Assembly: GCF_030466625.1 (NCBI RefSeq)
Contig: NZ_JADEVT010000007.1
Span: forward strand, 1-64,000
Direction of reading: 5' to 3'
Length of the DNA: 64,000 nucleotides
Origin: Nocardioides sp. ChNu-153
GTDB lineage: Bacteria; Actinomycetota; Actinomycetes; Propionibacteriales; Nocardioidaceae
How positions within the stretch are numbered: the stretch's first letter is position 1; each line of letters opens with the position of its first letter. Made by a program: the position numbers and the translations under genes. Shown in pieces: positions 17,603 to 27,143 of this stretch. Under the pieces are notes generated by a model, which was given only the letters and a program-made list of their open reading frames with translations, was not told where the DNA came from and did no database searches.

Positions 17603-18565
17603 TCAGCCCGCTGACCCCGCCATCGCCCGCAGCCGCTCCGCGAGCCGGGCGGCCGTCGTGCGCAGCTCCGGCGGCTCCAGCACCTCGAGCGGCGCGTCGA
17701 TCTCGGCGAGCCGCAGCGCCATCCAGTCGAGGTCGTCGGCGCCGGCGACGAGGAGCGACCAGCCGGGCTCGGCGTCGGCCTCGACGCTCGCCGTACCCGG
17801 TCCGACCAGCGTGCGGAGCCGCTCCGGCGGCAGGGCGACGCGGACGCGGGCGCGGTGCCGGTACGGCGCGGTGGTGACCGCCCCCTGCACGTACGCCGCG
17901 GGGTCGGGGTGGGCGGGCCGCGCGCAGCGCCACGTCGTGACGACGAGCGCGGAGAGCCGGTCGACGCGGAAGGTGCGCCAGTCGTCGCGCGCGGTGTCCC
18001 AGGCCAGGAGGTACCACCACCGTCCGGTCGCGACGATCCCCGAGGGCTCGACGTCGCGCTCCGCGCGGCTGCCGTCGGCCCGCTCGTAGGCGAAGCGCAC
18101 CCGCAGGCGGTCCCGCGTGGCGCGGGCCAGCAGCATGAGGTCGCCCCCGTCCACGTCGGTGCCGCCGCGGTCGAGGATGGCCGTGGTCTCGGCGATCGCC
18201 CGGACCTCCGCCCGCAGCCGCGGGGGCAGCACCTGGTCGAGTTTCGCCAGCGTGCGCAGGGTCGCGTCGGCCGCCCCGGTGACGGTGCCGCCGGCGGCGA
18301 GGAGCAGCGACAGCGTCGTCGCGATGGCCTCGTCGGAGTCGAGGAGCAGCGGGGGCAGTGCCGTACCGGCACCCAGCTGGTACCCACCGCCCACCCCCTG
18401 CGAGGCGTTGACCGGGTAGCCGAGCTCGCGCAGCCGCGCGACGTCGCGGCGCACGCAGCGGTCGGTCACGCCCAGCTCGGCGGCCAGCTCGGGTCCCGTC
18501 CAGGTGCGCCGCGCCTGCAGCAGGCCGAGGAGGCGCAGGACGCGGTGGGTCGTGCCGTCGGCCAT
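17603..18565 (-). CDS. HTH / WYL-domain transcriptional regulator
   Basis: A 320-residue regulator. Residues 1-60 form an HTH_11-type winged helix (RVLRLLGLLQARRTWTGPELA.ELGVTDRCVRRDVARLRELGY), and the middle is the WYL domain with RWWYLLAWDTARDDWRTFRVDRL. A C-terminal WCX extension follows. WYL proteins sense ligands, often nucleic acid pieces or nucleotides, and act as repressors or activators. The ATG at 18565 has CAGGAT 6 nt upstream. A direct repeat CCTGCCACGG (18574-18583 and 18610-18619) lies just upstream and may be its own site. Confidence 0.92.
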   Translation of the reverse strand: MADGTTHRVLRLLGLLQARRTWTGPELAAELGVTDRCVRRDVARLRELGYPVNASQGVGGGYQLGAGTALPPLLLDSDEAIATTLSLLLAAGGTVTGAADATLRTLAKLDQVLPPRLRAEVRAIAETTAILDRGGTDVDGGDLMLLARATRDRLRVRFAYERADGSRAERDVEPSGIVATGRWWYLLAWDTARDDWRTFRVDRLSALVVTTWRCARPAHPDPAAYVQGAVTTAPYRHRARVRVALPPERLRTLVGPGTASVEADAEPGWSLLVAGADDLDWMALRLAEIDAPLEVLEPPELRTTAARLAERLRAMAGSAG

Positions 18566-18573
18566 GCGGGGAT

Positions 18574-18619
18574 CCTGCCACGGATAGCGGACCGGAACAG
18601 TCCTGCAGGCCTGCCACGG
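18574..18619. promoter_or_regulatory. Direct repeat CCTGCCACGG x2 upstream of the WYL gene
   Basis: Two identical 10-mers at 18574-18583 and 18610-18619, 36 bp apart start to start (about 3.4 helical turns). The first abuts the CAGGAT hexamer of the WYL gene. An autoregulatory site is possible but only a guess. Confidence 0.3.
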
Positions 18620-18763
18620 TGGGGCCATGGACCCAGAGGAGCGGTACACGCGGTGGGCGGGGGTGCTGCCCCCGTCCGACCCGACGGACGGCCCGGCACC
18701 CGCGCGACGCACGGCCGACTGGCGCCCGCGGCGTCGTCGGTCCCCGAGGACGGGAGGTGCGCC

Positions 18764-19201
18764 GTGGCGCGCACGATCCAGGTGACCTTCGACTGCGGCG
18801 ACCCGGCGGCCCTCAGCGCCTTCTGGTGCGCGGCGGTGGGCTACGAGCGCGACGCCCCGCCGGGCGGGTTCGCCACGTGGGAGGAGGCGCTCGACGCGTG
18901 GCAGGTGCCGGCGGAGCGCCGCAACGACGCCTCGGCCTGCCACGACCCCGACGGGACCGGCCCGCGGTTCTACTTCCAGCGCGTGCCCGAGGGCAAGACC
19001 GCCAAGAACCGGCTGCACCTCGACCTGCGGGCCGCACCCGGCCTCGAGGGCGACGAGCGGATGGCCGCGCTCGAGGCGGAGTGCGAGCGTCTGGTGGCCC
19101 TCGGCGCCACGCGCCGGGAGCGGCACGAGCCGGACCCGCCGACGAGCAACGGGTTCATCGTCATGACCGATCCCGAGGGCAACGAGTTCTGCCTCGACTG
19201 A
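18764..19201 (+). CDS. VOC-family (glyoxalase-like) protein
   Basis: A 145-residue protein of the vicinal oxygen chelate fold. It shows the actinobacterial form: VTFDCGDPAALSAFWCAAVGY at the N-terminus, RFYFQRVPEGKTAKNRLHLDL in the middle (the H of HLDL is a usual metal ligand) and DPEGNEFCLD at the end (E of GNEF likewise). Substrate unknown. GTG start with GGGAGG 6 nt upstream. It converges with the pca genes, 4 bp between stops. Confidence 0.87.
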   Translation: MARTIQVTFDCGDPAALSAFWCAAVGYERDAPPGGFATWEEALDAWQVPAERRNDASACHDPDGTGPRFYFQRVPEGKTAKNRLHLDLRAAPGLEGDERMAALEAECERLVALGATRRERHEPDPPTSNGFIVMTDPEGNEFCLD

Positions 19202-19205
19202 GGCC

Positions 19206-20390
19206 TCAGAGCTCGACGCCGGCGTCGGCCAACGCGTCCTGGGCCACGCGGAACGCGGCCCGGGCCGCGGGGACGCCGCAGTAGACGGCGCTCTGCAGGA
19301 ACACCTCGGCGAGCTCCTCGACGCTGACCCCGCTGCCCAGGGCGGCGTGCACGTGCGCGGGGAGCTCGTCGTGGGCCCCGCTGGCCACGAGCGCCGAGAG
19401 CCCGACCAGCGCGCGGGTACGCCGGTCCAGCCCGGGCCGGCTCCACACCCCGCCCCAGGCGTACTGCGTGACCAGGTCCTCGAAGTCGGCCGTGAAGGGG
19501 GTGGTCGCAGCCTCGAGGCGGTCGGCGTGGACGTCGCCGAGCACCTGGCGCCGCACGGTCGCCCCGACCGCGCGGCGCTGCCACTCGGTGACGACGGGCC
19601 CGCTCAGCAGGGCGTCGCGCAGGAGGTCCGCGACGAGCGCGGGGGCCTCGACGGGCGCGAGGTGGGCGACGTCGTCGAGCACCACGGCGCGGCCGTGCGG
19701 GACGGCCGCCGCGACCGCCTCGACGTCCGCCAGCGGGACGGTCTCGTCGTCCGCGCCCGCGACGGCCAGCAGCGGCGCGGCCACGCCGCCGAGCCGGTCG
19801 CGCAGGTCGTGGGCGGCCAGGGCCCGGCACACCGCGGCGTACCCGTGCGCGTCCGCGCCGCGCAGCGCGGCCAGCAGCGCCCCCGCCCGCTCGGGCTCCC
19901 GCTCGGCGAACCCCGGCGCGAACCAGCGCTTCGCCGCCTCCTCCACCATCGTCTCCGTGCCGAAGGCGCGCACCATGGCGGCGCGCTCCTGCCAGCCGTC
20001 GGGCGTCCCCATCCGTGCCGCCGCGCCCAGCGACGCGACCGACGACACCCGGCCGGGCGCGTCGAGGAGCAGCTGCAGGCCGACCGCGCCGCCGACGCCG
20101 ACGCCGGCGTGCGCGAACGTGCCGTTGCCCTCGCCGCGGGCCACGAGCAGCCGCTCGGCGAGGGCGAGGACGGCCCTCGCGAGCTCGGCGACGGTGAAGG
20201 CGTCGTCCGGCGCCGGGCTCGCGCCGTGGCCGGGCAGGTCCCACGCGACGACGTGGAAGTCGTCGGCGAGCAGCTCGGCGCACGGGCCCCACGCGGTGAC
20301 GGCCGAGGTGCCGAGCGTCGGGCCCAGCAGCAGGACGGGCCCGCGCCCGGGCGCGCCGAGCTCGGTGGCGCCGAGGTGCGGGACGCTCAC
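19206..20390 (-). CDS. pcaL: 3-oxoadipate enol-lactonase / 4-carboxymuconolactone decarboxylase fusion
   Basis: A 394-residue fusion of PcaD and PcaC in the protocatechuate branch of the beta-ketoadipate pathway. Residues 1-260 are an alpha/beta hydrolase (DLPGHGASP, then AGVGVGGAVGLQLL in place of the usual nucleophile elbow GxSxGG, DDETVPL, DDVAHLAPVE). Residues 275-394 are the decarboxylase (GDVHADRLEAATTPFTADFEDLVTQYAWGGVWSR and SAVYCGVPAARAAF). The elbow reads AGVGVGG, so no serine sits at the usual nucleophile place; this is discussed as a finding. GTG start overlapping the pcaB stop. Confidence 0.92.
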   Translation of the reverse strand: MSVPHLGATELGAPGRGPVLLLGPTLGTSAVTAWGPCAELLADDFHVVAWDLPGHGASPAPDDAFTVAELARAVLALAERLLVARGEGNGTFAHAGVGVGGAVGLQLLLDAPGRVSSVASLGAAARMGTPDGWQERAAMVRAFGTETMVEEAAKRWFAPGFAEREPERAGALLAALRGADAHGYAAVCRALAAHDLRDRLGGVAAPLLAVAGADDETVPLADVEAVAAAVPHGRAVVLDDVAHLAPVEAPALVADLLRDALLSGPVVTEWQRRAVGATVRRQVLGDVHADRLEAATTPFTADFEDLVTQYAWGGVWSRPGLDRRTRALVGLSALVASGAHDELPAHVHAALGSGVSVEELAEVFLQSAVYCGVPAARAAFRVAQDALADAGVEL

Positions 20391-21658
20391 GGCTTGATCC
20401 GCTGGTCCACGACGGGGTCGATGATCCCCAGGTACGACGCGGGGTCGCCGCCACCGGTCGCCTCCTCCGGGACGCTGGCGGGCGAGCCGTCGCCGCCCTC
20501 GAGCAGCACCCGGACCGCGTCGCGCTCGCGCAGGACGCCCTCGGCCGCCCGCACGCGCTCGCCCATCGTGACCACGTCGACGCGCAGTCCGGACACGAGC
20601 TCGGACAGGTGGGAGGCCGCGACCACCGTGCGGCGGGCCAGGTCGCGCAGCGTGGCCCACTCGGCGTGCCACGCGCCGTCGGAGCGCTCGTCGTTCGCCA
20701 GGCCGGCCGCCGTGTGCAGCGTCGCGGCCAGCCCGGGGGCGGTGATCGCGGCGCGTCGTACCAGGGTCGCGAGGACGGGCACCTGCTGGTGCGGGGTGGT
20801 CGAGGAGTCGCCGCGGCCCGGGGCCACGGGCTCGGAAACCTCGGCGACCTCGGGGCGGGTCAGGGTCACGACGTCGGCGGCGACGTGGCCCATCGCCGAG
20901 CACGTCGTCGCGAGCGCGTCGCCGACGCGGGTGACCGGGAAGCGGCTCGTGAACCAGGGCGGCGAGGGCTGCAGGCCCAGGGTCGCGGCGGCGTCGGCGG
21001 CGACCTTCGACGCCACGTCGACCGGGTCGCGGACACCCCGGAGCCGGGCCAGCTCGACGGTCGCGGCCAGCGTGCCGGCCGTCCCGCCCACCTGGGCGGG
21101 AAGGATCGAGTGGGCGAACGCGACGGAGGCCCGCGCGTCCTTCACCCCGGCCAGCCAGCCGGCGGCGCGCGCCCCGAAGGTCGTGGGCACGGCGTGCTGC
21201 GTGACGGTTCGGCCCACCATGAGGGTGCCGCGGTGGGCGCCGGCCAGCGCCGTGATCGCCGTGACCTGCACGCCGAGCTCGATCTCGAGGCGCCGCAGCG
21301 TCGTGCCGGCGCAGATCATGAGGGCGGTGTCGACCACGTCCTGGCCCGACAGGCCCTGGTGCAGCCAGTGGGCGGCCTCGTCCCGTCCCGCCACCACCAG
21401 CCGGTTGCGCAGCATCGCGACCAGCGGCACCACCGGGTCGCCGCCGGCCTCGGCCGCGACCACCACCCCGGCCATGTCGTCGGGGGTCAGCCCGTCGAGC
21501 AGGTCGTCGGCGCTCACCACCGCGGCGGCGGGCGCGAGCCCGCGGGCGGCGAGCGCGGCCGACCACGCCGCCTCCATCGCCACCATCCCCTCGAGGAGGG
21601 CAGCGTCGGTGAAGAGGGCACCCGCCCGCTCGTCACCCGGCCAGAAGAGGTCGCTCAC
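20387..21658 (-). CDS. pcaB: 3-carboxy-cis,cis-muconate cycloisomerase
   Basis: A 423-residue member of the fumarase/aspartase superfamily that converts carboxymuconate to its lactone. Seen are SGQDVVDTALMI (active site), VGRTVTQHAVPTTFGARAAGWL and the signature region (GRGDSSTTPHQQVPVLA), which carries S-S and TPHQQ in place of the usual MPHKxNP; this variation is known in PcaB. GTG start. Its stop overlaps the next gene by 4 bp. pcaGH, pcaIJ and pcaF are not in the window. Confidence 0.92.
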   Translation of the reverse strand: MSDLFWPGDERAGALFTDAALLEGMVAMEAAWSAALAARGLAPAAAVVSADDLLDGLTPDDMAGVVVAAEAGGDPVVPLVAMLRNRLVVAGRDEAAHWLHQGLSGQDVVDTALMICAGTTLRRLEIELGVQVTAITALAGAHRGTLMVGRTVTQHAVPTTFGARAAGWLAGVKDARASVAFAHSILPAQVGGTAGTLAATVELARLRGVRDPVDVASKVAADAAATLGLQPSPPWFTSRFPVTRVGDALATTCSAMGHVAADVVTLTRPEVAEVSEPVAPGRGDSSTTPHQQVPVLATLVRRAAITAPGLAATLHTAAGLANDERSDGAWHAEWATLRDLARRTVVAASHLSELVSGLRVDVVTMGERVRAAEGVLRERDAVRVLLEGGDGSPASVPEEATGGGDPASYLGIIDPVVDQRIKP

Positions 21659-21748
21659 CGGGCCAGTCTCCCGGATGGGGGTGGTCCCCGTCGTCGTACG
21701 CCCGGCGAGAGACGCGTGTCGCACCCCCGACACCCGCCCCGTACGACG

Positions 21749-21798
21749 GACGCGGGCCGGCCGCACCCCACGTCGTGGTGGTGCGGCCGGCCCGCGTC
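21749..21798 (-). terminator. Strong terminator hairpin after the glycine/glutamine-rich membrane protein gene
   Basis: Arms at 21749-21767 and 21780-21798 are perfectly complementary over 19 bp (GACGCGGGCCGGCCGCACC on the left). The 12-nt loop itself contains CCAC-N3-GTGG, so the stem continues inward. It lies 16 bases past the stop of the 21815-23890 gene. Confidence 0.75.
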
Positions 21799-21814
21799 GG
21801 GGTCGTGCGGTGCG

Positions 21815-23890
21815 TCAGGGCTGCTGCGGCGGGTCCTGCGGTCGCGAGAACTGCTGCGTGTCGTTGGGCGGGCGGACCATCGTGCGGTCGGTCGCCTCGT
21901 CCTCACCGGGCTGGCCCGGCTGGCCCGGCTGGGGCGCGCCGTACGGGCCGGGCTGGGCGTAGCCACCCTGGCCCGGGGCGGGCTGGGGCGCGCCGTACTG
22001 GTGCTGGCCCGGCTGACCCGGCTGGCCCGGCTGGCCGTAGCCACCCTGGCCGGGGGCGGGCTGGCCGGGCGCGGGCTGGCCGTAGCCCTGCCCGTACCCG
22101 CCCTGCGGCGCGCCGTACTGCTGGCCCGGCTGGGCCTGCGGCGCCCCGTACTGCTGGCCGGGGTGGCCGTGACCGCCCTGGTCGTAGCCGCCCTGGGGCG
22201 CGCCGTACTGCTGGCCCGGCTGGCCGTAGCCCGGCTGGGCGTGCTGGCCGTGCTGCTGGGCGCCGGTGTTCTGCGGCACGATCGAGCCGAGCACGCTGCG
22301 GATGGCGGGCGGCACGGTCAGCGCCACGATCGCCAGCACCGGCAGGCCCAGCCAGGCGCCGGACTGGTAGACGGTGAAGAAGGTCTGCACGAACCCGGTG
22401 AGCTCGACGTCGCCGCGGAAGTCCTCCGGGACGCCGGCGATGGCGTGGGTCAGCTGCGCGGCGATGCCCTGGGGGCTGGCGTCGTCGGAGCCGTTGAGGA
22501 CCGCGATGAAGACGATGCCGAGCACGAAGACGCCGGCGGCCATGCCGAGCACGACGAGGCGGCCCTTGCGGGGGTCGGACAGCATCGTGAGGGCCGGGAT
22601 GAAGGCGAGCGCCGCGGCGATCACGCCGAGCACGAGCGGCACCACGGTGCCGCCGCCGAACGCGTCGTCCTCGATCAGGCCGAGGAGCGTGGCGACGACG
22701 GTGATGGCGATGACGGTGCCCGAGATCAGCAGCGCCAGCTTGGCGGTGCCCACCCAGCCCCAGAAGGGCTCCTGCGGGCGGGTGGCCCGCACGACCGGGC
22801 GCGACACGAGCAGCGCGGCGAGGGCGCCGAGGACGAGGACGCTGGAGCCGGGGAAGAACCACTTCTCGTGGATGGCGCCGAAGATGCCGTCGCCGTCTCC
22901 GGTGAACATCGCGCACACGAGGCCGGTGAAGCCGATCGTGGCGAGCACCAGGCGCGACTCCTCCGAGCGCTTGAGCAGGCCCAGCGTCGGCCACACGAGG
23001 CAGACGAGCGGGATCGCGACCCAGAGCAGGAGGATGACGAAGAAGCCGAGGACGGAGGCGAACAGGTCCGCCTCGTCGATGAGGCCCTTCACGATCCACA
23101 GGAGCGTCGTCAGCACGGCGAGGCCGATGGCGACGAACGCGGTGATTGTCGTGACGCGCCACCACAGGCCGTCCGAGGGCTGCGCGGGCGCGCCGTCGGT
23201 CTCCTGGGCGGCACGGGGGGAGAGGGCGAGCACGGCGCCCGCGACACCCATCGCGATGCCGACGCCGATGCCGCCGTCGGCCGCGTCACCGCCCGAGATG
23301 AGCTCGTTGACCAGCGCCGCGACGACGCTGCCGGCGAACGGCAGGAGGAGGGCCGCCTTCGCCAGGAACACCTGCTGACCGGCGAGCGGCAGGATCCGCG
23401 CCTTGGCGAGGTAGGGGATCGCGAGCGAGAAGATGCCGATGATGACGGAGATCCAGACCCACCAGTGGTCGTGGCCGTCGTCGTCCGCGTCCCACTGCAT
23501 CCACAGCGGCGCGAGGAGCGCGAGGAACGCGCCGGCGTCGCGGACGTAGTCGGAGATCGGCCAGCCCTTCAGCGGGTTGACCTTGGGCACGGCGGGGGTG
23601 GACGGCGCGCCGTAGCCGGGCTGCTGGCCGTAGGGCTGCTGCCCGTACCCGGGCTGGCCGTAGCCCTGCGGGCCCGGCTGGCCGTACGGCGGCTGCTGGC
23701 CGTAGCCGGGCTGCTGCCCGTAGCCGGGGGGCTGCTGGCCGTACCCGCCCGGCTGCCCCTGGGGCTGACCCTGGGGCTGGTTCTGGGGGTAGCCCGGCTG
23801 GCCCTGAGGTGCGCCGTACCCCGGCGCGCCCGGCGGCGGCTGCTGGGGGTACCCACCCTGCTGCGGAGAGGGATCGGACGGGTTCGACAT
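21815..23890 (-). CDS. Large membrane protein with GYGQQPG-type low-complexity tails at both ends
   Basis: A 691-residue protein. Residues 1-105 are a tail built from repeats such as GYGQQPG, GYPQQ and GAPQGQPGY. About twelve hydrophobic segments follow from 125 to 550 (for example [69 protein letters not shown]). Residues 560-691 form a second tail of QYGAPQGGY and GQPGQPGQ repeats that ends DDTQ-type acidic/polar. The core matches an uncharacterised actinobacterial membrane family. Such tails are also seen in actinobacterial membrane proteins that cluster or bind signalling proteins; the role here is unknown. ATG with GAGGAG upstream; TACGTT near 23940 may be the -10. Confidence 0.85.
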   Translation of the reverse strand: MSNPSDPSPQQGGYPQQPPPGAPGYGAPQGQPGYPQNQPQGQPQGQPGGYGQQPPGYGQQPGYGQQPPYGQPGPQGYGQPGYGQQPYGQQPGYGAPSTPAVPKVNPLKGWPISDYVRDAGAFLALLAPLWMQWDADDDGHDHWWVWISVIIGIFSLAIPYLAKARILPLAGQQVFLAKAALLLPFAGSVVAALVNELISGGDAADGGIGVGIAMGVAGAVLALSPRAAQETDGAPAQPSDGLWWRVTTITAFVAIGLAVLTTLLWIVKGLIDEADLFASVLGFFVILLLWVAIPLVCLVWPTLGLLKRSEESRLVLATIGFTGLVCAMFTGDGDGIFGAIHEKWFFPGSSVLVLGALAALLVSRPVVRATRPQEPFWGWVGTAKLALLISGTVIAITVVATLLGLIEDDAFGGGTVVPLVLGVIAAALAFIPALTMLSDPRKGRLVVLGMAAGVFVLGIVFIAVLNGSDDASPQGIAAQLTHAIAGVPEDFRGDVELTGFVQTFFTVYQSGAWLGLPVLAIVALTVPPAIRSVLGSIVPQNTGAQQHGQHAQPGYGQPGQQYGAPQGGYDQGGHGHPGQQYGAPQAQPGQQYGAPQGGYGQGYGQPAPGQPAPGQGGYGQPGQPGQPGQHQYGAPQPAPGQGGYAQPGPYGAPQPGQPGQPGEDEATDRTMVRPPNDTQQFSRPQDPPQQP

Positions 23891-24134
23891 GCGAGGACTC
23901 CTCGGATCGGACGCGGGCGGCGGCAGCCGTGCGTTCGGCAACGTAGCATTCCGGACCCCCGTCGAAGGCGCGTCGCAAGGCCCCCCGAGCCCTGCCGCGA
24001 CGCCCCCCCACCGAGGACCGGCGACCTCCCTTTCCCAGGTGCGCGCGCGTCTATGCATGGCGGCGCCGCCGACTTGTCCGCCCGTCCGCGTCCGCTGCGG
24101 CGGGACGGCGGCGGGGAGCGGGGAGGCGCGGCGA

Positions 24135-24140
24135 TACGAT
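24135..24140 (+). promoter_or_regulatory. -10-like TACGAT of purL, leaderless
   Basis: TACGAT, then GCCGCCC, then GTG at 24148. An ATG at 24139 overlaps this hexamer, so the GTG is the better start. Confidence 0.55.
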
Positions 24141-24147
24141 GCCGCCC

Positions 24148-26433
24148 GTGACGGACGCTGCCGCCCCCGCCGTGCCCCTGCAGAACCTCGACACGGTCGA
24201 GCGCGCGGCCGGTGACCCCGACCGCGACCAGCCGTGGGCGGACCTCGGCCTCAAGGAGGACGAGTACCACCGCATCCGCGAGATCCTCGGGCGCCGCCCC
24301 ACGTCGAGCGAGCTGGCGATGTACTCCGTCATGTGGAGCGAGCACTGCTCCTACAAGAGCTCGAAGGTGCACCTCAAGCAGTTCTCCGAGATCCCCCAGG
24401 AGACGCGGGCCGGCCGGATGCTCGCGGGCATCGGCGAGAACGCCGGCGTCATCGACATCGGCCAGGGCTACGCGGTGACCTTCAAGGTCGAGTCGCACAA
24501 CCACCCGTCGTACGTCGAGCCCTACCAGGGCGCCGCGACCGGCGTCGGCGGCATCGTCCGCGACATCCTCGCCATGGGCGCGCGCCCCGTCGCCGTGATG
24601 GACCCGCTGCGCTTCGGCCCGCTCGACGCCGAGGACACCCACCGGGTGCTGCCCGGGATCGTGGCCGGCGTCGGCGGCTACGGCAACTGCCTCGGCCTGC
24701 CCAACATCGGTGGCGAGGCCGTCTTCGACGCCACCTACCTCGGCAACCCGCTCGTCAACGCGCTGTGCGTCGGCGTGCTGCGCCACGAGGACCTCCACCT
24801 CGCGAACGCGAGCGGCACGGGCAACAAGGTGCTCCTGTACGGCGCGCGCACCGGCGGCGACGGCATCGGCGGCGTCTCGGTGCTCGCCTCGGAGACGTTC
24901 GACGCCGACGGGCCGGCCAAGCGCCCGAGCGTGCAGGTCGGCGACCCGTTCATGGAGAAGCTGCTCATCGAGTGCACGCTCGAGCTCTTCGCGGCCGGCG
25001 TGGTCGCCGGCATCCAGGACCTCGGTGGGGCGGGCCTGTCGTGCGCGACGTCGGAGCTGGCGAGCGCCGGCGACGGTGGCATGCACGTCGACCTCGACCA
25101 GGTGCTGCTGCGCGACTCCACCCTGGCTCCCGAGGAGATCCTCATGAGCGAGAGCCAGGAGCGGATGATGGCCGTCGTCGAGCCCGACGACGTCGAGGCG
25201 TTCCTCGCCATCTGCGCGAAGTGGGACGTCGAGGCCACGGTCGTCGGCGAGGTCACGGACACCGGCCGGCTGGAGATCGACTGGCACGGCCAGCGCGTCG
25301 TCGACGTGCCCCCGCGCTCGGTCGCGCACGACGGTCCGACGTACGAGCGCCCGTTCGCGCGCCCCGAGTGGCAGGACGGCCTGCAGGCCGACGCCGCCGA
25401 GGCGCTCGAGCGACCGGCGGGCGGCGACGCGCTGCGGGAGACGCTGCTGCGCCTCGTCGCCTCGCCCAACCTGTGCGACAAGTCGTGGATCACCGACCAG
25501 TACGACCGCTACGTGCGCGGCAACACCGTGCTCGCGCAGCCGGCCGACTCCGGCATGGTGCGCGTCGACGAGGAGAGCAACCTCGGCGTCGCGGTCGCCA
25601 CCGACTGCAACGGCCGCTTCGCCAAGCTCGACCCGTACGCCGGGGCGCAGCTCGCGCTGGCCGAGGCCTACCGCAACGTCGCCACCGGCGGCGCCGTGCC
25701 GCTGGCGGTCTCCGACTGCCTCAACTTCGGCTCGCCGGAGGACCCGGCGGTCATGTGGCAGTTCGCCGAGGCGTGCCGCGGCCTGAAGGACGCGTGCCTC
25801 GAGCTGGGCGTGCCCGTCACGGGCGGCAACGTCAGCCTCTACAACCAGACCGGGGAGACGGCCATCCTGCCGACACCGGTGGTCTCGGTGCTGGGCGTGA
25901 TCGAGGACGTCACCCGTCGTACGCCGACCGGCTTCGGCGCCGAGGGCGAGGTGCTCGTGCTGCTCGGCGAGACCCGGGAGGAGCTGTCGGGCTCGGAGTG
26001 GGCGCACGTCGTGCACGGCCACCTCGGCGGCCGGCCCCCGCAGGTCGACCTCGCGGGCGAGAAGCGGCTCGCGGGGCTGCTCGCGGACCTCGTCGGCGTC
26101 GCCGGCTCGGCCCACGACCTCTCCGACGGCGGGCTCGCGCAGGCGCTCGCCGAGTCGAGCTTCCACCGCGGCATCGGCGCGACGGTCGACGTGACGGCGG
26201 TCCACGAGGACCCGTTCGTGGCGCTCTTCGCGGAGTCGACCGGCCGCGTGCTCGTCTCCGTGCCGGCCGACGGCCTCACCGAGCTGCTGGCCCGCGCGAC
26301 GGTGCACGAGGTGCCGGCCGCGGTCGTCGGCCGCACGGGCGGCGACGAGCTCGTCGTCGAGGGCTCCTTCGCGGTGTCCGTCGCCGAGGCCCGCGAGGCC
26401 TGGGCGGCGACCCTGCCGGCCGCGCTGGGCTGA
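24148..26433 (+). CDS. purL: FGAM synthase large subunit
   Basis: The 761-residue small-type PurL that works with PurS and PurQ to make FGAM from FGAR, ATP and glutamine-derived ammonia. Motifs: [16 protein letters not shown] near the N-terminus (active-site His), [51 protein letters not shown], and in the second half [10 protein letters not shown] and [12 protein letters not shown], the usual duplicated half. The GTG at 24148 was chosen over the ATG at 24139, which lies within the TACGAT hexamer. No T-rich terminator is seen after it. Confidence 0.96.
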   Translation: MTDAAAPAVPLQNLDTVERAAGDPDRDQPWADLGLKEDEYHRIREILGRRPTSSELAMYSVMWSEHCSYKSSKVHLKQFSEIPQETRAGRMLAGIGENAGVIDIGQGYAVTFKVESHNHPSYVEPYQGAATGVGGIVRDILAMGARPVAVMDPLRFGPLDAEDTHRVLPGIVAGVGGYGNCLGLPNIGGEAVFDATYLGNPLVNALCVGVLRHEDLHLANASGTGNKVLLYGARTGGDGIGGVSVLASETFDADGPAKRPSVQVGDPFMEKLLIECTLELFAAGVVAGIQDLGGAGLSCATSELASAGDGGMHVDLDQVLLRDSTLAPEEILMSESQERMMAVVEPDDVEAFLAICAKWDVEATVVGEVTDTGRLEIDWHGQRVVDVPPRSVAHDGPTYERPFARPEWQDGLQADAAEALERPAGGDALRETLLRLVASPNLCDKSWITDQYDRYVRGNTVLAQPADSGMVRVDEESNLGVAVATDCNGRFAKLDPYAGAQLALAEAYRNVATGGAVPLAVSDCLNFGSPEDPAVMWQFAEACRGLKDACLELGVPVTGGNVSLYNQTGETAILPTPVVSVLGVIEDVTRRTPTGFGAEGEVLVLLGETREELSGSEWAHVVHGHLGGRPPQVDLAGEKRLAGLLADLVGVAGSAHDLSDGGLAQALAESSFHRGIGATVDVTAVHEDPFVALFAESTGRVLVSVPADGLTELLARATVHEVPAAVVGRTGGDELVVEGSFAVSVAEAREAWAATLPAALG

Positions 26434-26519
26434 GCCCGGCCGGGGTTTGCCCCCGCCCGGACGATGGGCGGTGTCGTCCGCGTCCGCGGGCGACGTGGTC
26501 GACCACCGAGGAGAAGCCC

Positions 26520-26726
26520 GTGAGCGAGAGCAAGAACCGCCCCGAGGACGACGCCCAGAGCGAGGGCCAGGTGTCCGAGGTGAGCGCCATGGACCCGGCC
26601 GAGGCCGACACGCCGATCATCCCGGACCAGGCGACCGCGGGGTACCCGGAGGCCGAGAGCGGTCACGCGCAGGAGGGCACCGCCGGACCGAACGCGAAGC
26701 CGAACCCGGAGAACGAGCCGAACTGA
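26520..26726 (+). CDS. Small acidic hydrophilic protein, hypothetical
   Basis: A 68-residue, disordered-looking protein (MSESKNRPEDDAQSEGQ... ending KPNPENEPN) rich in E, D, P, N and Q, with no hydrophobic core and no cysteine. GTG start with a strong GAGGAG 6 nt upstream, which is the main reason for calling it. No family is recognised. Confidence 0.6.
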   Translation: MSESKNRPEDDAQSEGQVSEVSAMDPAEADTPIIPDQATAGYPEAESGHAQEGTAGPNAKPNPENEPN

Positions 26727-26773
26727 CCCTCCGGGTCGCCCCGAGCGGGTTCGGCGGGGTCGGCGGCGCGTGC

Positions 26774-26779
26774 TTCGAT
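26774..26779 (+). promoter_or_regulatory. -10-like TTCGAT, leaderless
   Basis: TTCGAT, then GGGCAG, then GTG at 26786. The same TTCGAT-N6-GTG layout is seen at idi (38162). Confidence 0.4.
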
Positions 26780-26785
26780 GGGCAG

Positions 26786-27136
26786 GTGCCCCGTCGTCTC
26801 GTGCCCGCCGACCCCGCCGCCGTCTCCGACGCCCTCGCGCGGTGGCGCTCCGGCGGGGCCGACCGCGCGGACCTGAAGCTGCTGGTCAAGCACTACCTCG
26901 CCCTCCTGCAGGAGCGTGCGCCCGGGGCGTCGGTGGAGGTGCGCGTGCCGCCGTACGCCGCCGTGCAGGTCGTCGAGGGCGTCCGCCACACCCGCGGCAC
27001 GCCGCCGGCCGTCGTCGAGACCGACGCCGACACGTGGCTGCGCCTCGCGACCGGCGAGAGCCCCTGGGGCAGCGAGCCCCGCGTGTCGGTGAGCGGCGAG
27101 CGCACCGACCTGTCGCCGTACCTCCCGCTGCGCTGA
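26786..27136 (+). CDS. Sterol carrier family (bacterial SCP-like) protein
   Basis: A 116-residue protein matching the bacterial SCP-ortholog family: ADPAAVSDALARW at the start, LKLLVKHYLALLQERAPGASVEVRVPPYAAVQ (the VRVPPYAAVQ strand is characteristic), TPPAVVETDADTWLRLA and SGERTDLSPYLPL at the end. The fold would bind a hydrophobic ligand; none is known. Often found near purine genes in actinobacteria (from memory, not checked). Leaderless GTG. Confidence 0.82.
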   Translation: MPRRLVPADPAAVSDALARWRSGGADRADLKLLVKHYLALLQERAPGASVEVRVPPYAAVQVVEGVRHTRGTPPAVVETDADTWLRLATGESPWGSEPRVSVSGERTDLSPYLPLR

Positions 27137-27143
27137 GCCCGCG

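Noticed and set aside
18627-18785. 53-codon + strand frame starting MDPEERYTRW
   Set aside because: It runs into the VOC gene in another frame and has no ribosome site; the VOC gene has a good one.
21815-22260. Tandem DNA repeats in the 22-kb region
   Set aside because: They are the coding sequence of the glycine/glutamine-rich C-terminal tail of the membrane protein and stay in frame.
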